This document shows, one piece after another, positions 28,135 through 37,507 of a stretch of DNA of 44,991 nt. A model generated the notes under the pieces. That model searched no databases and had not been told where the DNA came from. It saw only the letters and a program-made list of their open reading frames with translations. The stretch is from Aerococcus viridans. Lineage in GTDB: Bacteria; Bacillota; Bacilli; Lactobacillales; Aerococcaceae. The DNA lies in contig NZ_PNHQ01000016.1 in the NCBI RefSeq assembly GCF_002871935.1, forward strand, positions 1-44,991, given 5' to 3'. Position numbers and translations under genes: made by a program. The first letter of the stretch is position 1, and each line of letters opens with the position of its first letter.

Positions 28135-29016
28135 ATGGCGCAAGAAAAGAAACCTTTAAATTTATCCGCAATAAAACATCTGATACCAGAGCGTGCATCT
28201 GATGCTTATAAAAATCTTTTTGGACATGTATTGATCATTGCTGGAAATGAGGCGATGGGCGGTGCTGCCCAAATGGCCGGAATGGCTGTGGTTAATTCCG
28301 GTACAGGATTAACCACTATTGCAACAGATAAAGTGAACTTACCAGCTATTCATACCGTTTTACCAGAAGCGATGATCATTGATTGGACGGATAAGTCTGC
28401 TATTGAAAATATGATTGATAAGGCTGATGTTATACTGATAGGTCCAGGTTTTGGAATGGATAATAAAGGTCTATGGTTATACTTAAAGTGTCTCTTGAAA
28501 CAATCACAAAGACAGCTGAAAATTATACTGGATGCTGACGCCCTAAATTTATTAGCGTACGATTTGAAACATAAAGCTACCGTACATGAAATAGTATCAC
28601 CGAATATTCATCATCAAATTATTTTAACGCCACATATAGGTGAATGGCGACGGCTGACTGATGGGAGAATAGCTAATGGTGACCAAGTTAGTGTCCAAGC
28701 GTGGGTAGATCAACAAAACGTTACGCTTGTTTTAAAGGGCGCACCCACAGAAATATATTTTCCTAATCAAAATATTATTTGGCAAAATACTTTGGGTAAT
28801 CCGGGGATGGCAATCGGTGGTATGGGGGATACACTTGCTGGTATGATTGCTGGATTGGTTGGACAGGTAACTGAAAGTCATGACGCTATTAAATTTGCAG
28901 TATTCTTACACTCATATATTGGTGACAAACTTTATGAGGATCAGTATATTGTTTTACCAAGTAGATTAAGCGAAGAAATCCCTCGTGCAATGAAAGAAAT
29001 AGTCAAAATAAAATAG
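28135..29016 (+). CDS. nnrD: ADP-dependent NAD(P)H-hydrate dehydratase
   Basis: A 293-residue ribokinase-like protein (YjeF C-terminal/CARKD family) that repairs hydrated NAD(P)H using ADP or ATP. Motifs are GHVLIIAGNEAMGGAAQMA, LIGPGFG, LDADALNLLA, LTPHIGEW, LVLKGA and the anion-hole/catalytic GNPGMAIGGMGDTLAGM near 220-237. The N-terminal epimerase domain is absent, so epimerase function would lie elsewhere. ATG 28135 has GGGAG in front. A short upstream frame with a better ribosome site precedes it. Confidence 0.93.
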   Translation: MAQEKKPLNLSAIKHLIPERASDAYKNLFGHVLIIAGNEAMGGAAQMAGMAVVNSGTGLTTIATDKVNLPAIHTVLPEAMIIDWTDKSAIENMIDKADVILIGPGFGMDNKGLWLYLKCLLKQSQRQLKIILDADALNLLAYDLKHKATVHEIVSPNIHHQIILTPHIGEWRRLTDGRIANGDQVSVQAWVDQQNVTLVLKGAPTEIYFPNQNIIWQNTLGNPGMAIGGMGDTLAGMIAGLVGQVTESHDAIKFAVFLHSYIGDKLYEDQYIVLPSRLSEEIPRAMKEIVKIK

Positions 29017-29026
29017 AAAGTGTGAA

Positions 29027-29500
29027 ATGATGGTAAGTAAAAAGGCGCGTTACACCAACCCTTCAGCTGGTATTTTAATTCTTACTCGGGTACAAGATGG
29101 GAAAAAACAGGTACTTTTGCAACATAGAGGACGAACAGAAATGCTTCCAAATGTGTGGGATTGTATTTCTGGTCATGTAGAAGAACAAGAAACAATCAGA
29201 CAAACAATGGTAAGAGAAGCTTATGAAGAGTTATCCATCATTGTAAAAGCGGAGGATATCGAATTTGTAGGAATGACGCATCTTCGCTTAGATGATGAAA
29301 CGACTTACTATAATATCTTTTTGACGACTGATAAATTTATGGGCACACCAAAAATCATGGAAAAAGATAAGCATGATGATTTAAAATGGGTGAATTTGGA
29401 TGCATTACCTGCGATGGCTCATGAAATGATCAATAATAGGTATCAGGCTATCCAACATTTAGAACGACCACCATTTTATTCAGAAGAAGGGTTCGAGTAA
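29027..29500 (+). CDS. NUDIX hydrolase
   Basis: A 157-residue NUDIX protein. The Nudix box G-x5-E-x7-REAYEEL is at about 47-70 (starts GHVEEQE), with Ser in place of the usual second Gly (ELSI). Such enzymes hydrolyse nucleoside diphosphates linked to another group; the substrate here is unknown. It starts at tandem ATG codons (29027/29030) with a weak site and lies 10 nt after nnrD, so the two are probably co-transcribed. A terminator follows directly. Confidence 0.88.
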   Translation: MMVSKKARYTNPSAGILILTRVQDGKKQVLLQHRGRTEMLPNVWDCISGHVEEQETIRQTMVREAYEELSIIVKAEDIEFVGMTHLRLDDETTYYNIFLTTDKFMGTPKIMEKDKHDDLKWVNLDALPAMAHEMINNRYQAIQHLERPPFYSEEGFE

Positions 29501-29514
29501 AATTTTTATGATAG

Positions 29515-29547
29515 AAAGAGAACATCATTTTGGATGTTCTTTTTTTA
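29515..29547 (+). terminator. terminator after the NUDIX gene
   Basis: AGAACATC (29519-29526) pairs with GATGTTCT (29533-29540), extended by A-T pairs and a run of seven T. Confidence 0.9.
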
Positions 29548-29561
29548 TTGACAGAAAATGA

Positions 29562-29617
29562 TTGATTTTGGATGTTTTTGCGTGTATAATAGTTATGGTA
29601 TTGAGTAAGCGTTTGCA
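29562..29617 (+). promoter_or_regulatory. fru operon promoter with candidate cre site
   Basis: TTGATT (29562-29567), 17 nt, TATAAT (29585-29590). Just downstream, AGTAAGCGTTTGCA (29604-29617) fits the CcpA cre consensus TGWAANCGNTNWCA at all but two positions, and would block early elongation when preferred sugars are present. No clear FruR operator was recognised. Confidence 0.6.
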
Positions 29618-29657
29618 TCAACTTACAGAATATTTTCGTGAGAGGAGTTCTAAACAA

Positions 29658-30428
29658 GTGTTATTAGAAGAGCGTAAGGCGATCATCTTAGACTACTTAA
29701 AACAGCATCATATGGTTGATTTGCAAACTCTTGTTGCAATGACAAATGCAAGTGAATCTACTTTGCGTCGGGACCTAGATAGCATGGAAGATGAAGGGAT
29801 TTTGGTTCGGATTCATGGTGGTGCTAAACTAAAAAAAAGTACGAATCCTGTAATTGGAGATGAGCCACGATTTAGTGATAAAGTACTAGATAACGCAAAT
29901 GAAAAAAGACTAATTGCCAAATATGCAGTAAGTCTGATTCAAAACGGCGAAACTATTTATCTAGATGCCGGGACAACATCGTTACTGATGCTTGATTTTA
30001 TCAGCCCTGAAATGCAGTTGAATATCGTCACCAATGGTGTTGATCAAGCGATGGTCGCAGCGGGTAAAGGTCTAAATATTCAATTATTGGGTGGTACTTT
30101 ACGTGCTAATACTCAAGCAATTGTAGGTCAAAGTGCACACAAACAATTAAGTAAATATCATTTTCATCATGTTTTTTTGGGTATGAATGGTATAGATTTG
30201 CATGATGGTCTTACAACAACAGATGAGGCAGAAGCTTTTTTGAAAGAGCAGGCTAGCAGTCAAAGTATTAATGTACATGTATTGATTGATCAGAGTAAGT
30301 TTGAAAAAACTTATCCAATTACTGTTAATCTAGATGCTAATTTCCAGATTATCACGAATATCTTTAAAGTTAGAAGTGCAAAAGAAGAATTTACTCAAGT
30401 ATTTGAAATAGAGGAGGTTAACAATTGA
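29658..30428 (+). CDS. fruR: DeoR-family transcriptional regulator of fructose operon
   Basis: A 256-residue DeoR/GlpR-type repressor. The N-terminal helix-turn-helix spans about 5-57 (VDLQTLVAMTNASESTLRRDLDSMEDEG, then RIHGGA). The C-terminal sugar-phosphate sensor domain has YLDAGTTSLLM, IVTNG and FLGMNGID. GTG 29658 is chosen because AGAGGAG (29641-29647) precedes it; the open frame upstream overlaps the promoter. It overlaps fruK by four bases. By context it senses fructose 1-phosphate or a related ester and controls this operon. Confidence 0.88.
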   Translation: MLLEERKAIILDYLKQHHMVDLQTLVAMTNASESTLRRDLDSMEDEGILVRIHGGAKLKKSTNPVIGDEPRFSDKVLDNANEKRLIAKYAVSLIQNGETIYLDAGTTSLLMLDFISPEMQLNIVTNGVDQAMVAAGKGLNIQLLGGTLRANTQAIVGQSAHKQLSKYHFHHVFLGMNGIDLHDGLTTTDEAEAFLKEQASSQSINVHVLIDQSKFEKTYPITVNLDANFQIITNIFKVRSAKEEFTQVFEIEEVNN

Positions 30429-31342
30429 TTTATACATTAACGTTAAATCCCTCAATCGATTATCTAATGTATATCGATGAGATTCAATTGGGCAAAACAA
30501 ATAGATCAACGCGTGAACAAATGTTACCAGGTGGAAAAGGGATAAATGTATCTCGTATACTTAATCAATTTGAAGTACCAAACATTGCTTTAGGTTTTGT
30601 AGGCGGTTTTTCAGGAGATTTTATCCGTGAATGGTTAGAAAAAGAAGGCTCTTCGACACAATTTATTGAAATTTCTAGTCCTACCCGTATCAATGTAAAA
30701 ACAAAAGGATCTAAGGAAACTGAAATAAATGGCGCAGGTCCAATCATTGATGAAGCGGCGATTAACCAGTTACGCCAACAGATTCAAACGATGACTTCAG
30801 AAGATTTGATTGTTCTTTCTGGAAGTAAAGCACAAGGGTTACCTGATGATTTCTATCTTAGCCTAATTAGATTATTGAAAGAAAGGGACATACCATTTAT
30901 ATTTGATACTGCAAGCCAAGAACTAATTGAAGCATTACCAATGTCACCACTATTAGTAAAACCTAACCAAGATGAATTAGGAGACTTATTCGGTGTTGAA
31001 ATTCATTCTTTAGAAGATGTTATGTTGTACGGTAAGAAGTTACAGGAAATGGGTGCAGAAAATGTCATTGTATCTCTAGGTGGAGATGGCGCATTGTTTA
31101 TTGATGCTGAACGTATTGTGAAAGCAGACGCACCCAAAGGACAAGTAATCAATACAGTAGGGTCTGGTGATTCAATGATTGCTGGATTCATTGCTGGATT
31201 ACAACAAGGTTTGCCAGCTTCTCAAGCCTTCGTGCTCGCGGTACAAAGTGGGAGTGCTACAGCCTTTAAAGAAGATTTGGCTGAAAAGCAAGATATTGAC
31301 GGTCTAAACGGGGTTGTTGGACTTACATTCTTACATAAATAA
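30425..31342 (+). CDS. fruK: 1-phosphofructokinase
   Basis: A 305-residue PfkB-family kinase that phosphorylates fructose 1-phosphate to the 1,6-bisphosphate. The N-terminal signature TLNPSIDYLMYI, PGGKGINVSRIL near 37-48, and the C-terminal catalytic VGSGDSMIAGFIAG near 245-258 are clear. It starts at TTG 30425, overlapping the fruR stop (TTGA) behind GAGGAGG. It sits between the regulator and the fructose PTS gene, which fixes the assignment over other PfkB sugars such as tagatose 6-phosphate. Confidence 0.92.
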   Translation: MIYTLTLNPSIDYLMYIDEIQLGKTNRSTREQMLPGGKGINVSRILNQFEVPNIALGFVGGFSGDFIREWLEKEGSSTQFIEISSPTRINVKTKGSKETEINGAGPIIDEAAINQLRQQIQTMTSEDLIVLSGSKAQGLPDDFYLSLIRLLKERDIPFIFDTASQELIEALPMSPLLVKPNQDELGDLFGVEIHSLEDVMLYGKKLQEMGAENVIVSLGGDGALFIDAERIVKADAPKGQVINTVGSGDSMIAGFIAGLQQGLPASQAFVLAVQSGSATAFKEDLAEKQDIDGLNGVVGLTFLHK

Positions 31343-31372
31343 TCAATATAGTCATAAATGAAGGAGATAGAT

Positions 31373-33283
31373 ATGAAAATTACGGATATTTTACGTGAAG
31401 ATTTGATGATTCTTGACGTGAAAGCAGATAGTAAAGCTGCTATTTTAGACGAAATGACACAAAAATTACTAGATACTGGTGCAGTAACCGATTTTGATAG
31501 TTTTCGTGCAGATATCCAAAAACGTGAAGATACAATGAGTACTGGTTTAGGTAACGGTATTGCGATGCCTCATGCTAAAAATGAATCAGTTAAAAAGACA
31601 TCAGTTGTTTTTGCTAAAAAACCAGGTGGATTAGATTTTGAATCTTTAGACGGTCAACCAGCTGAATTGTTCTTTATGATTGCTGCTGAAGGCGGATCTG
31701 CAGATACACACTTACAAGTACTTGCTGAGCTTTCTAAATTACTAATGAACGAAGATTTTATCGCTGCCCTAAAGGGTGCTCAAGATACTGCAGCAATTAA
31801 AGGCGTCTTGAATTTAGCCCAAGCACAATTAGAGGCGGAAAATAAAGAAGAAACTTCTGCTGATGTATCTGCAGCAGAAGTTGATGAAAAACAACCATAT
31901 ATCGTTGCTGTAACTGCCTGCCCAACAGGAATTGCACATACATATATGGCAGAGGATGCCTTAAAGAAAAAAGCGCAAGAAATGGGTGTTCAGATTAAAG
32001 TTGAAACCCGTGGTTCTGAAGGCGTCAAACATGGTTTAACTAAGGAAGATATTGAACGTGCTGACGGTGTCATTGTCGCAGTAAGTAAAAATGTTCCGAT
32101 GGGTCGCTTTAAAGGTAAAAAGGTCGTAGAGCGCCCTGTTGCAGATGGTATTAATAAAACAGAGGAATTAATAAACCTAGCCCTATCTGGAGATGCTCCA
32201 GTATATACAACGAATCGTCAAGATGAGGACGAGGTTTCAAGTGAAGAGGGCGCAGGATCTGGACGTTTTAACTTTAAATCTCTATATAAAGATTTGATGA
32301 ACGGTATCTCAGCAATGCTACCATTCGTAATTGCTGGTGGTATTATTATCGCTATTTCATTCCTAATTGAACGATTTACAGGTAGTGAATCAGCATTTTT
32401 CCTAGGATTTAATGGTATAGGATCTGCAGCTTTTGCTTTCTTAATCCCAGTATTAGCAGGTAACATTGCAAAATCTATCGGTGGACAACCAGCCTTAGTT
32501 GCAGGATTCTCAGCAGGGGCTTTGGCTAATACAGCAGGTGCTGGTTTCTTAGGTGGTTTAGTAGGTGGTTTCCTTGCTGGTTATGTAACACTATTAGTAA
32601 TTGAGTTGCTAAAAGGTTTACCAAAATCATTAGCAGGTACAAGAACTATCTTATTCTACCCAGTACTAACATTACTTATCACTGGTATAATAATGTTCTA
32701 TATATTAGGACCAATTTTTGCCGGTATTAATACGGGTATGTTAAACTTCCTTGAAAGTCTTGGTACTGCTAATCTAGTATTATTAGGTGCTTTATTAGGT
32801 GGTATGATGGCTATCGATATGGGTGGTCCATTCAATAAAGCTGCCTATGCTTTCTCTATTGGTATCTTTACGGATACAGGTGACGGTAAATTTATGGCTG
32901 CAGTAATGGCTGGTGGTATGGTTCCTCCTTTGGCAATTGCTTTAGCTTCCATCATTTTCAAAAATAAATTTACAAAAACACAAAAACAATCAGCTTTAAC
33001 TAACTTTATTATGGGACTAACCTTTATTACTGAAGGGGCTATTCCATTTGCTGCCGCTGATCCATTACGGGTAATTTCATCAAGTGTTATTGGTGCTGCT
33101 GTTGCCGGTGGTTTAACACAATTCTGGGCAACTAATGTACCCGCACCACACGGTGGTATTATCACTATGGTTGCTTTAGGTAATCATCCGCTACTACTGA
33201 TTTTAGCTGTTATTATCGGTTCACTCATTTCAGCATTAGTTTTAGGCTTCTGGAAAAAAGAAGTTGCTGAAGAAGAAAGATAA
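31373..33283 (+). CDS. fruA: PTS fructose transporter subunit IIABC
   Basis: A 636-residue three-domain fructose permease. EIIA (about 1-145) has the phospho-His in AMPHAKNES. EIIB (about 170-270) has the phospho-Cys in TACPTGIAHTYMAEDALKKK. EIIC (about 300-630) is a membrane domain with roughly nine hydrophobic segments. It imports fructose as fructose 1-phosphate, the FruK substrate. ATG 31373 is chosen with AAGGAGA (31361-31367) before it; ATG 31358 overlaps that site. Last gene of fruRKA. Confidence 0.94.
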   Translation: MKITDILREDLMILDVKADSKAAILDEMTQKLLDTGAVTDFDSFRADIQKREDTMSTGLGNGIAMPHAKNESVKKTSVVFAKKPGGLDFESLDGQPAELFFMIAAEGGSADTHLQVLAELSKLLMNEDFIAALKGAQDTAAIKGVLNLAQAQLEAENKEETSADVSAAEVDEKQPYIVAVTACPTGIAHTYMAEDALKKKAQEMGVQIKVETRGSEGVKHGLTKEDIERADGVIVAVSKNVPMGRFKGKKVVERPVADGINKTEELINLALSGDAPVYTTNRQDEDEVSSEEGAGSGRFNFKSLYKDLMNGISAMLPFVIAGGIIIAISFLIERFTGSESAFFLGFNGIGSAAFAFLIPVLAGNIAKSIGGQPALVAGFSAGALANTAGAGFLGGLVGGFLAGYVTLLVIELLKGLPKSLAGTRTILFYPVLTLLITGIIMFYILGPIFAGINTGMLNFLESLGTANLVLLGALLGGMMAIDMGGPFNKAAYAFSIGIFTDTGDGKFMAAVMAGGMVPPLAIALASIIFKNKFTKTQKQSALTNFIMGLTFITEGAIPFAAADPLRVISSSVIGAAVAGGLTQFWATNVPAPHGGIITMVALGNHPLLLILAVIIGSLISALVLGFWKKEVAEEER

Positions 33284-33303
33284 TGATAAGAGAATAAAAG
33301 AAC

Positions 33304-33345
33304 AAATGCACGAAATTGATTAAAATCAGTTTCGTGCATTTTCTT
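33304..33345 (+). terminator. terminator after fruA
   Basis: A 17-bp stem (33304-33320 with 33325-33341), loop TAAA, and a T-rich 3' side closes the fru operon. The rest of the 290-nt gap to the next gene is AT-rich with only a possible -10 TATGAT at 33533-33538. Confidence 0.9.
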
Positions 33346-33573
33346 ATTTAAAAAATTAATATTGTAGATTTAACATAAAAACAGGTATAAAAATGCAAAA
33401 TTTCAAAAAATTTGTAAAAAGATTAAGTTAGTCTATAGGAAGCCTATCAATTTGATCAAAAATCTACATAAATAAAGAACGGTTAATAAGAATTATTGAG
33501 ATTGAATCAAGACAACTTTTAAAAAATAGTGGTATGATATTTTAGAATGAAAAAAGGTGTTAGGAGAGAATGT

Positions 33574-35283
33574 ATGCGGGTTAAAGATATTATACTTAAA
33601 AATAAAGGCGTAGCTTTTTTAGCCTTTATCGCTAAGGTAGTAGAAGCAATATTAGAATTGTTAGTTCCTGTTGTCATGGCAACTTTAATTAATATGGGTA
33701 TAAATCAAAATGATCAGTCCGTCATTAGGAGACAAGGTATGCTGTTAGTGGTCTTACCACTATTAGGCTATTTTGCAGCATTAATATGTCAATATTTAGC
33801 ATCTAAGGTTGCTCAAGATATTGGGACAGAAGTACGCCTAGAGATGTTCAAAACATTAAACCATATGGATAGAAAACAATTGGATAAAATTACAGCTTCT
33901 TCAGTAGTTGTCAGAATTGAAAATGATACACAAAACCTTCAACTAGCGATTGCTTTAATGATTCGACTAGGTTCTCGTGTGCCCGTATTACTTATCGGAT
34001 CTATTGTCATGGCCTTCTATGTTAGCCCGGCTTTAGCACCTATTTTCATTATAGGTGGCTTAATAATTGGTGTTATTTTAGTGTATATCAATATGTTTAC
34101 CAATAAACAAAACGGACAAATCCAACGGCGAATGGATCAATTATCTCGAATTGTACGGGAAAACTTTTCTGGTATACGTGATATTCGCGCTTTTGCCAAT
34201 GAAAAACATGAAGTTGATCGCTTTGAAAAACAAAATATTATCCTTAGAGCTGAGCAATTAACTATGGGAGGGGTTCAAGCCTTGGCCAATCCTTCAAGTT
34301 TGTTGTTAGTAAACTTAGCGATTGCCTTCATCCTATTCTTTGGTGGAAGGTTAGTGAATAACGGTCAATTTATGCAAGGGGATGTCGTTGCCTTAATACA
34401 ATATATGAATAATATTTTGCTAGCTTTGAATGTATTGGTGAATATTTTATTGGTATTTAGTCGAGGCGTTGCCGGTATTCATCGAATTGATGAGGTATTA
34501 GAAATTAAGCCAGAAATTTTAAGTGGTGATAAACAAATTTTAGATCATACACCTCTTGCTATACACTTTGATAATGTTTCTTTTGCCTATGGTGAACGTA
34601 ATACTATAGAGGATATAAATGCGGATATTCAACCTGGTTCCTTCTTTGGTATTATCGGAGGGACGGCATCCGGAAAATCGACTTTGGTTAATTTGTTATT
34701 ACGCAATGATGATGTTAATCAGGGGAAAATAATGATTAATAATATGTTGATACAAGATTTAGACCTAAATAATTATCGTCAAAAAATTGGTTTGGTCCCT
34801 CAATCAGCATCCCTATTTACCGGCACATTGAGAGAAAATTTACTCATGGGTAAACAGGATATTACTGATCAAGATCTATGGCAAGCGTTAGAAATAGCAC
34901 AAGCTAAAGAATTCGTTGAACAAAATACATTAGGTTTAGATATGCCAGTTCGACAAGGCGGTAAAAACTTTTCAGGTGGTCAAAAACAACGTTTAACAAT
35001 TGCACGAGCGTTAGTTGGTAAACCACAAGTTTTAATTCTTGACGATTCATCTAGTGCATTAGACTTTAGAACAGAATCAAAACTGCGGCAAGCCTTGGCC
35101 AAATTAGATACGACTATTATTATGATTTCACAGCGCGTTTCCTCAGTGCAACATGCTGATCAAATTTTAGTCATGAATAAGGGCCGGAGCGCGGGTATTG
35201 GAACTCATGAGGAATTATTGGTATCTAGTGAGATTTATCAAGCTATCGTTGCTTCGCAAATGCAAGAAGAGAAGGAGGAATAG
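33574..35283 (+). CDS. ABC exporter half-transporter with degenerate ATPase site
   Basis: A 569-residue exporter with an N-terminal six-helix membrane domain (about 15-300) and C-terminal ATPase. Walker A is GGTASGKST and the signature is FSGGQKQR. Walker B ends in LILDDSSSALD, with Asp where the catalytic Glu normally is, and the H-loop position reads ISQRVSSV with Gln instead of His. This is the pattern of the degenerate-site partner in heterodimeric exporters such as LmrC/BmrC. ATG 33574 has AGGAGA upstream; an in-frame ATG at 33547 sits at the probable transcription start. The partner gene begins three bases after its stop. Substrate unknown, drug or lipid export likely. Confidence 0.9.
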   Translation: MRVKDIILKNKGVAFLAFIAKVVEAILELLVPVVMATLINMGINQNDQSVIRRQGMLLVVLPLLGYFAALICQYLASKVAQDIGTEVRLEMFKTLNHMDRKQLDKITASSVVVRIENDTQNLQLAIALMIRLGSRVPVLLIGSIVMAFYVSPALAPIFIIGGLIIGVILVYINMFTNKQNGQIQRRMDQLSRIVRENFSGIRDIRAFANEKHEVDRFEKQNIILRAEQLTMGGVQALANPSSLLLVNLAIAFILFFGGRLVNNGQFMQGDVVALIQYMNNILLALNVLVNILLVFSRGVAGIHRIDEVLEIKPEILSGDKQILDHTPLAIHFDNVSFAYGERNTIEDINADIQPGSFFGIIGGTASGKSTLVNLLLRNDDVNQGKIMINNMLIQDLDLNNYRQKIGLVPQSASLFTGTLRENLLMGKQDITDQDLWQALEIAQAKEFVEQNTLGLDMPVRQGGKNFSGGQKQRLTIARALVGKPQVLILDDSSSALDFRTESKLRQALAKLDTTIIMISQRVSSVQHADQILVMNKGRSAGIGTHEELLVSSEIYQAIVASQMQEEKEE

Positions 35284-35286
35284 GAT

Positions 35287-37026
35287 ATGGATAAAACGAC
35301 TTTCTCTTGGTTGATGAACTATATCAAACAATATCGATGGACGACAATTAGTTTATTTTTATTTTCAACGATTACTGTCGTCTTTCAAGTACTGATACCC
35401 ATCCAGATTGGACGAGCAATCAATGAAATTGTTGGTCTAGGCAAGGTAAACTACCAAGCCTTGTGGCAAGCCATCATTTGGTTAGGGATTTTTGCTTTAA
35501 TCGCTGCCTTAGCCCAATACTTTCAAAACCAGATGTCTAACCGATTAACTTATCATATTATTGCTGACTTACATAGCGATGCATTTAATAAGATTCAAAA
35601 ATTACCCCTATCATATGTAGATAATCACTCATTAGGTGATTTAGTCAGTCGTGTGATAAATGATGTGGATTTAGTTGGTAATGGCTTACTCCAAAGTTTT
35701 AATAACTTATTTTCAGGAGTCATTTTAATTGTTGGTGTTATTGCGATGATGTTATCTTTAGATGTAAAGATAGGATTAATCGTTATCATTTTAACGCCAA
35801 TTTCCGTTGTTGTATCCTATTTTATTGCTAGTAAAACCTACCATCGCTTTACGGAACAAGTAAACTTACGTGGAGAATTAGGTGGCTACGTAGATGAAAT
35901 GGCTCAAGGACAAATGATCGTCCGCGCTTTTACTTTTGAAGACCAAGCGATCAATCAATTTACTGATATTAATGGGAAAGTACATGAATCGGGCCTATGG
36001 TCGCAATTTTACGGTGCTTTAATTAACCCCACATCTCGGGTATTAAACTCAATTGTCTATGCTGTTGTCGGTGTAGTGGGTGCATTTACAGTACTAAGTG
36101 GCCAGTTAAGTGTAGGTATATTCTCTTCTTTTCTAACTTATGCTAACCAATACAACAAGCCGTTTAATGATATTTCTTCTATTATCAATGAAATGCAAAC
36201 ATCTATAGCTGCTGCAAGTCGTGTATTTGAATTAATGAGTGCTGAGGAAGAAGCGCCATCCCACGATCAAATGGAACTAGCAAATATTGATGGTACTGTA
36301 GCATTTAAGGATGTAACATTCCATTATGACAGTCACCATCCATTGATAGAAGATTTAAATGTTCATGTAAATGCTGGTGATACAGTAGCAGTTGTTGGCC
36401 CAACTGGAGCAGGGAAGACAACCTTGATCAATATATTAATGCGTTTCTATGACCCAGTGTCAGGCGGTATTTATATTGATGGTGTGAACACCTTAGATAT
36501 GCAACGCAGTTATTTGAGACAAAAATTTGGGATGGTTTTACAAGACTCTTGGATTTTTGAAGGGACAATTTTTGATAATATTGCCTATGGTAAATCTGGA
36601 GCTAGCTTGGAAGAAGTAATTGAAGTGGCTAAAAAAGCACAAATTCATGACATGATCATGCAGATGGACCAAGATTATCAATTTAAATTAAGCGAGAGTG
36701 GCAGTAACATCTCAAAAGGACAGCAACAATTAATATGTATAGCACGGATCATGTTAACCGATCCGGATATGTTGATCTTAGATGAGGCAACTTCTTCTAT
36801 CGATACAATGACAGAGAAGGCTATTCAAGAAACATTTGATATGATGATGGAGAACCATGCTACATTTATCGTAGCTCATCGTTTATCGACTATTGAAAAT
36901 GCTGACCAAATTCTCTATATGGAAGATGGTCATGTGTTGGAGCAAGGTAACCATCAGACTTTATTAGCGAAAAAAGGTAAATATTATAACTTATATCAAT
37001 CGCAGTTTGATCACCAAGCAGAATAG
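35287..37026 (+). CDS. ABC exporter half-transporter, catalytic partner
   Basis: A 579-residue exporter subunit, membrane domain about 15-310 then ATPase. Walker A is GPTGAGKTT, Walker B LILDEATSSID with the catalytic Glu, and the H-loop IVAHRLSTI has its His. The signature is altered to ISKGQQQL instead of LSGGQ, as expected for the partner that completes the degenerate site (LmrD/BmrD type). So one of the two ATP sites of the heterodimer should be fully active. The strong site GAAGGAGG lies at the end of the upstream gene. A terminator follows at 37041. Confidence 0.9.
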   Translation: MDKTTFSWLMNYIKQYRWTTISLFLFSTITVVFQVLIPIQIGRAINEIVGLGKVNYQALWQAIIWLGIFALIAALAQYFQNQMSNRLTYHIIADLHSDAFNKIQKLPLSYVDNHSLGDLVSRVINDVDLVGNGLLQSFNNLFSGVILIVGVIAMMLSLDVKIGLIVIILTPISVVVSYFIASKTYHRFTEQVNLRGELGGYVDEMAQGQMIVRAFTFEDQAINQFTDINGKVHESGLWSQFYGALINPTSRVLNSIVYAVVGVVGAFTVLSGQLSVGIFSSFLTYANQYNKPFNDISSIINEMQTSIAAASRVFELMSAEEEAPSHDQMELANIDGTVAFKDVTFHYDSHHPLIEDLNVHVNAGDTVAVVGPTGAGKTTLINILMRFYDPVSGGIYIDGVNTLDMQRSYLRQKFGMVLQDSWIFEGTIFDNIAYGKSGASLEEVIEVAKKAQIHDMIMQMDQDYQFKLSESGSNISKGQQQLICIARIMLTDPDMLILDEATSSIDTMTEKAIQETFDMMMENHATFIVAHRLSTIENADQILYMEDGHVLEQGNHQTLLAKKGKYYNLYQSQFDHQAE

Positions 37027-37040
37027 TTCTACCGAAAAGT

Positions 37041-37076
37041 AAAGAAGCTAGGGAAAATATTTCTCTAGCTTCTTTT
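37041..37076. terminator. terminator after the ABC exporter
   Basis: AAAGAAGCTAG (37041-37051) pairs with CTAGCTTCTTT (37065-37075). It abuts the end of the CBS relic on the other strand, so it may once have served both. Confidence 0.85.
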
Positions 37077-37077
37077 G

Positions 37078-37188
37078 CTATAAATAATTCAAAATGGTGG
37101 TAATATCGGGCTGAGTCACGATGCCGATAATATCTGATGGTTTTTGGATGGTATCTTTTTCAGAAATCAGTATAGACCTGGTTATATT
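37078..37188 (-). pseudogene. relic of a CBS-domain protein C terminus
   Basis: On the minus strand, 36 codons ending at TAG (37080-37078) read like the last strand-helix of a CBS domain, with key part SDIIGIVTQPDITTILNYL. The frame has no start codon and begins at a TGA (37191-37189). It is an isolated 3' fragment, next to and overlapping the transposase relic, so the rest of the gene was probably removed by an insertion or deletion. Confidence 0.5.
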
Positions 37189-37507
37189 TCATGTAGTGCT
37201 GAGGGACACGTTAGGCATATCTTAGTAGCAGATTGAGTTCAAGACGCCTAGGATGGTCTATAAGAGGTGCTGAAAATATTGCTAAGTTAAGAGTCTATAA
37301 ATTAAATGGTGGACAAATTGATCAGTTAATATTATTTACAAATAAGTAGAAACAAAAAGAACGAAAGATTATTCAACTAGATGACCGTATCACTGTTGCT
37401 AAGAAAGCCGAATATATAGCTGGTCATAATGGCTCAATAGTGAATTATGGTTCATCTTCTTTAACGTTAGGTGTATTGAATCATACTTTTAGCTATATAG
37501 CAGCATT
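37168..37507 (+). pseudogene. decayed transposase relic (ISLre2/UPF0236-like)
   Basis: Frame 1 reads YISCSAEGHVRHILVAD up to about 37236. After a frameshift it continues LSSRRLGWSIRGAENIAKLR and then VYKLNGGQIDQLI, reaching TAG at 37347-37349, with a coding-like tail (KQKERKIIQLDDRITVAKKA) beyond. CSAEGHV...LSSRRLGWS..GA..IAKLR..KLNGG is the pattern I recall for UPF0236/ISLre2-type transposases near their C terminus. With a shift, a stop and no N-terminal part, it is inactive. It lies between the exporter genes and the adhesin gene. Confidence 0.6.

Noticed and set aside
29548..29590. Perfect TTGACA at 29548 as the -35 of the fru promoter
   Set aside because: It lies 31 nt from the TATAAT; TTGATT at 29562 has the proper 17-nt spacing.
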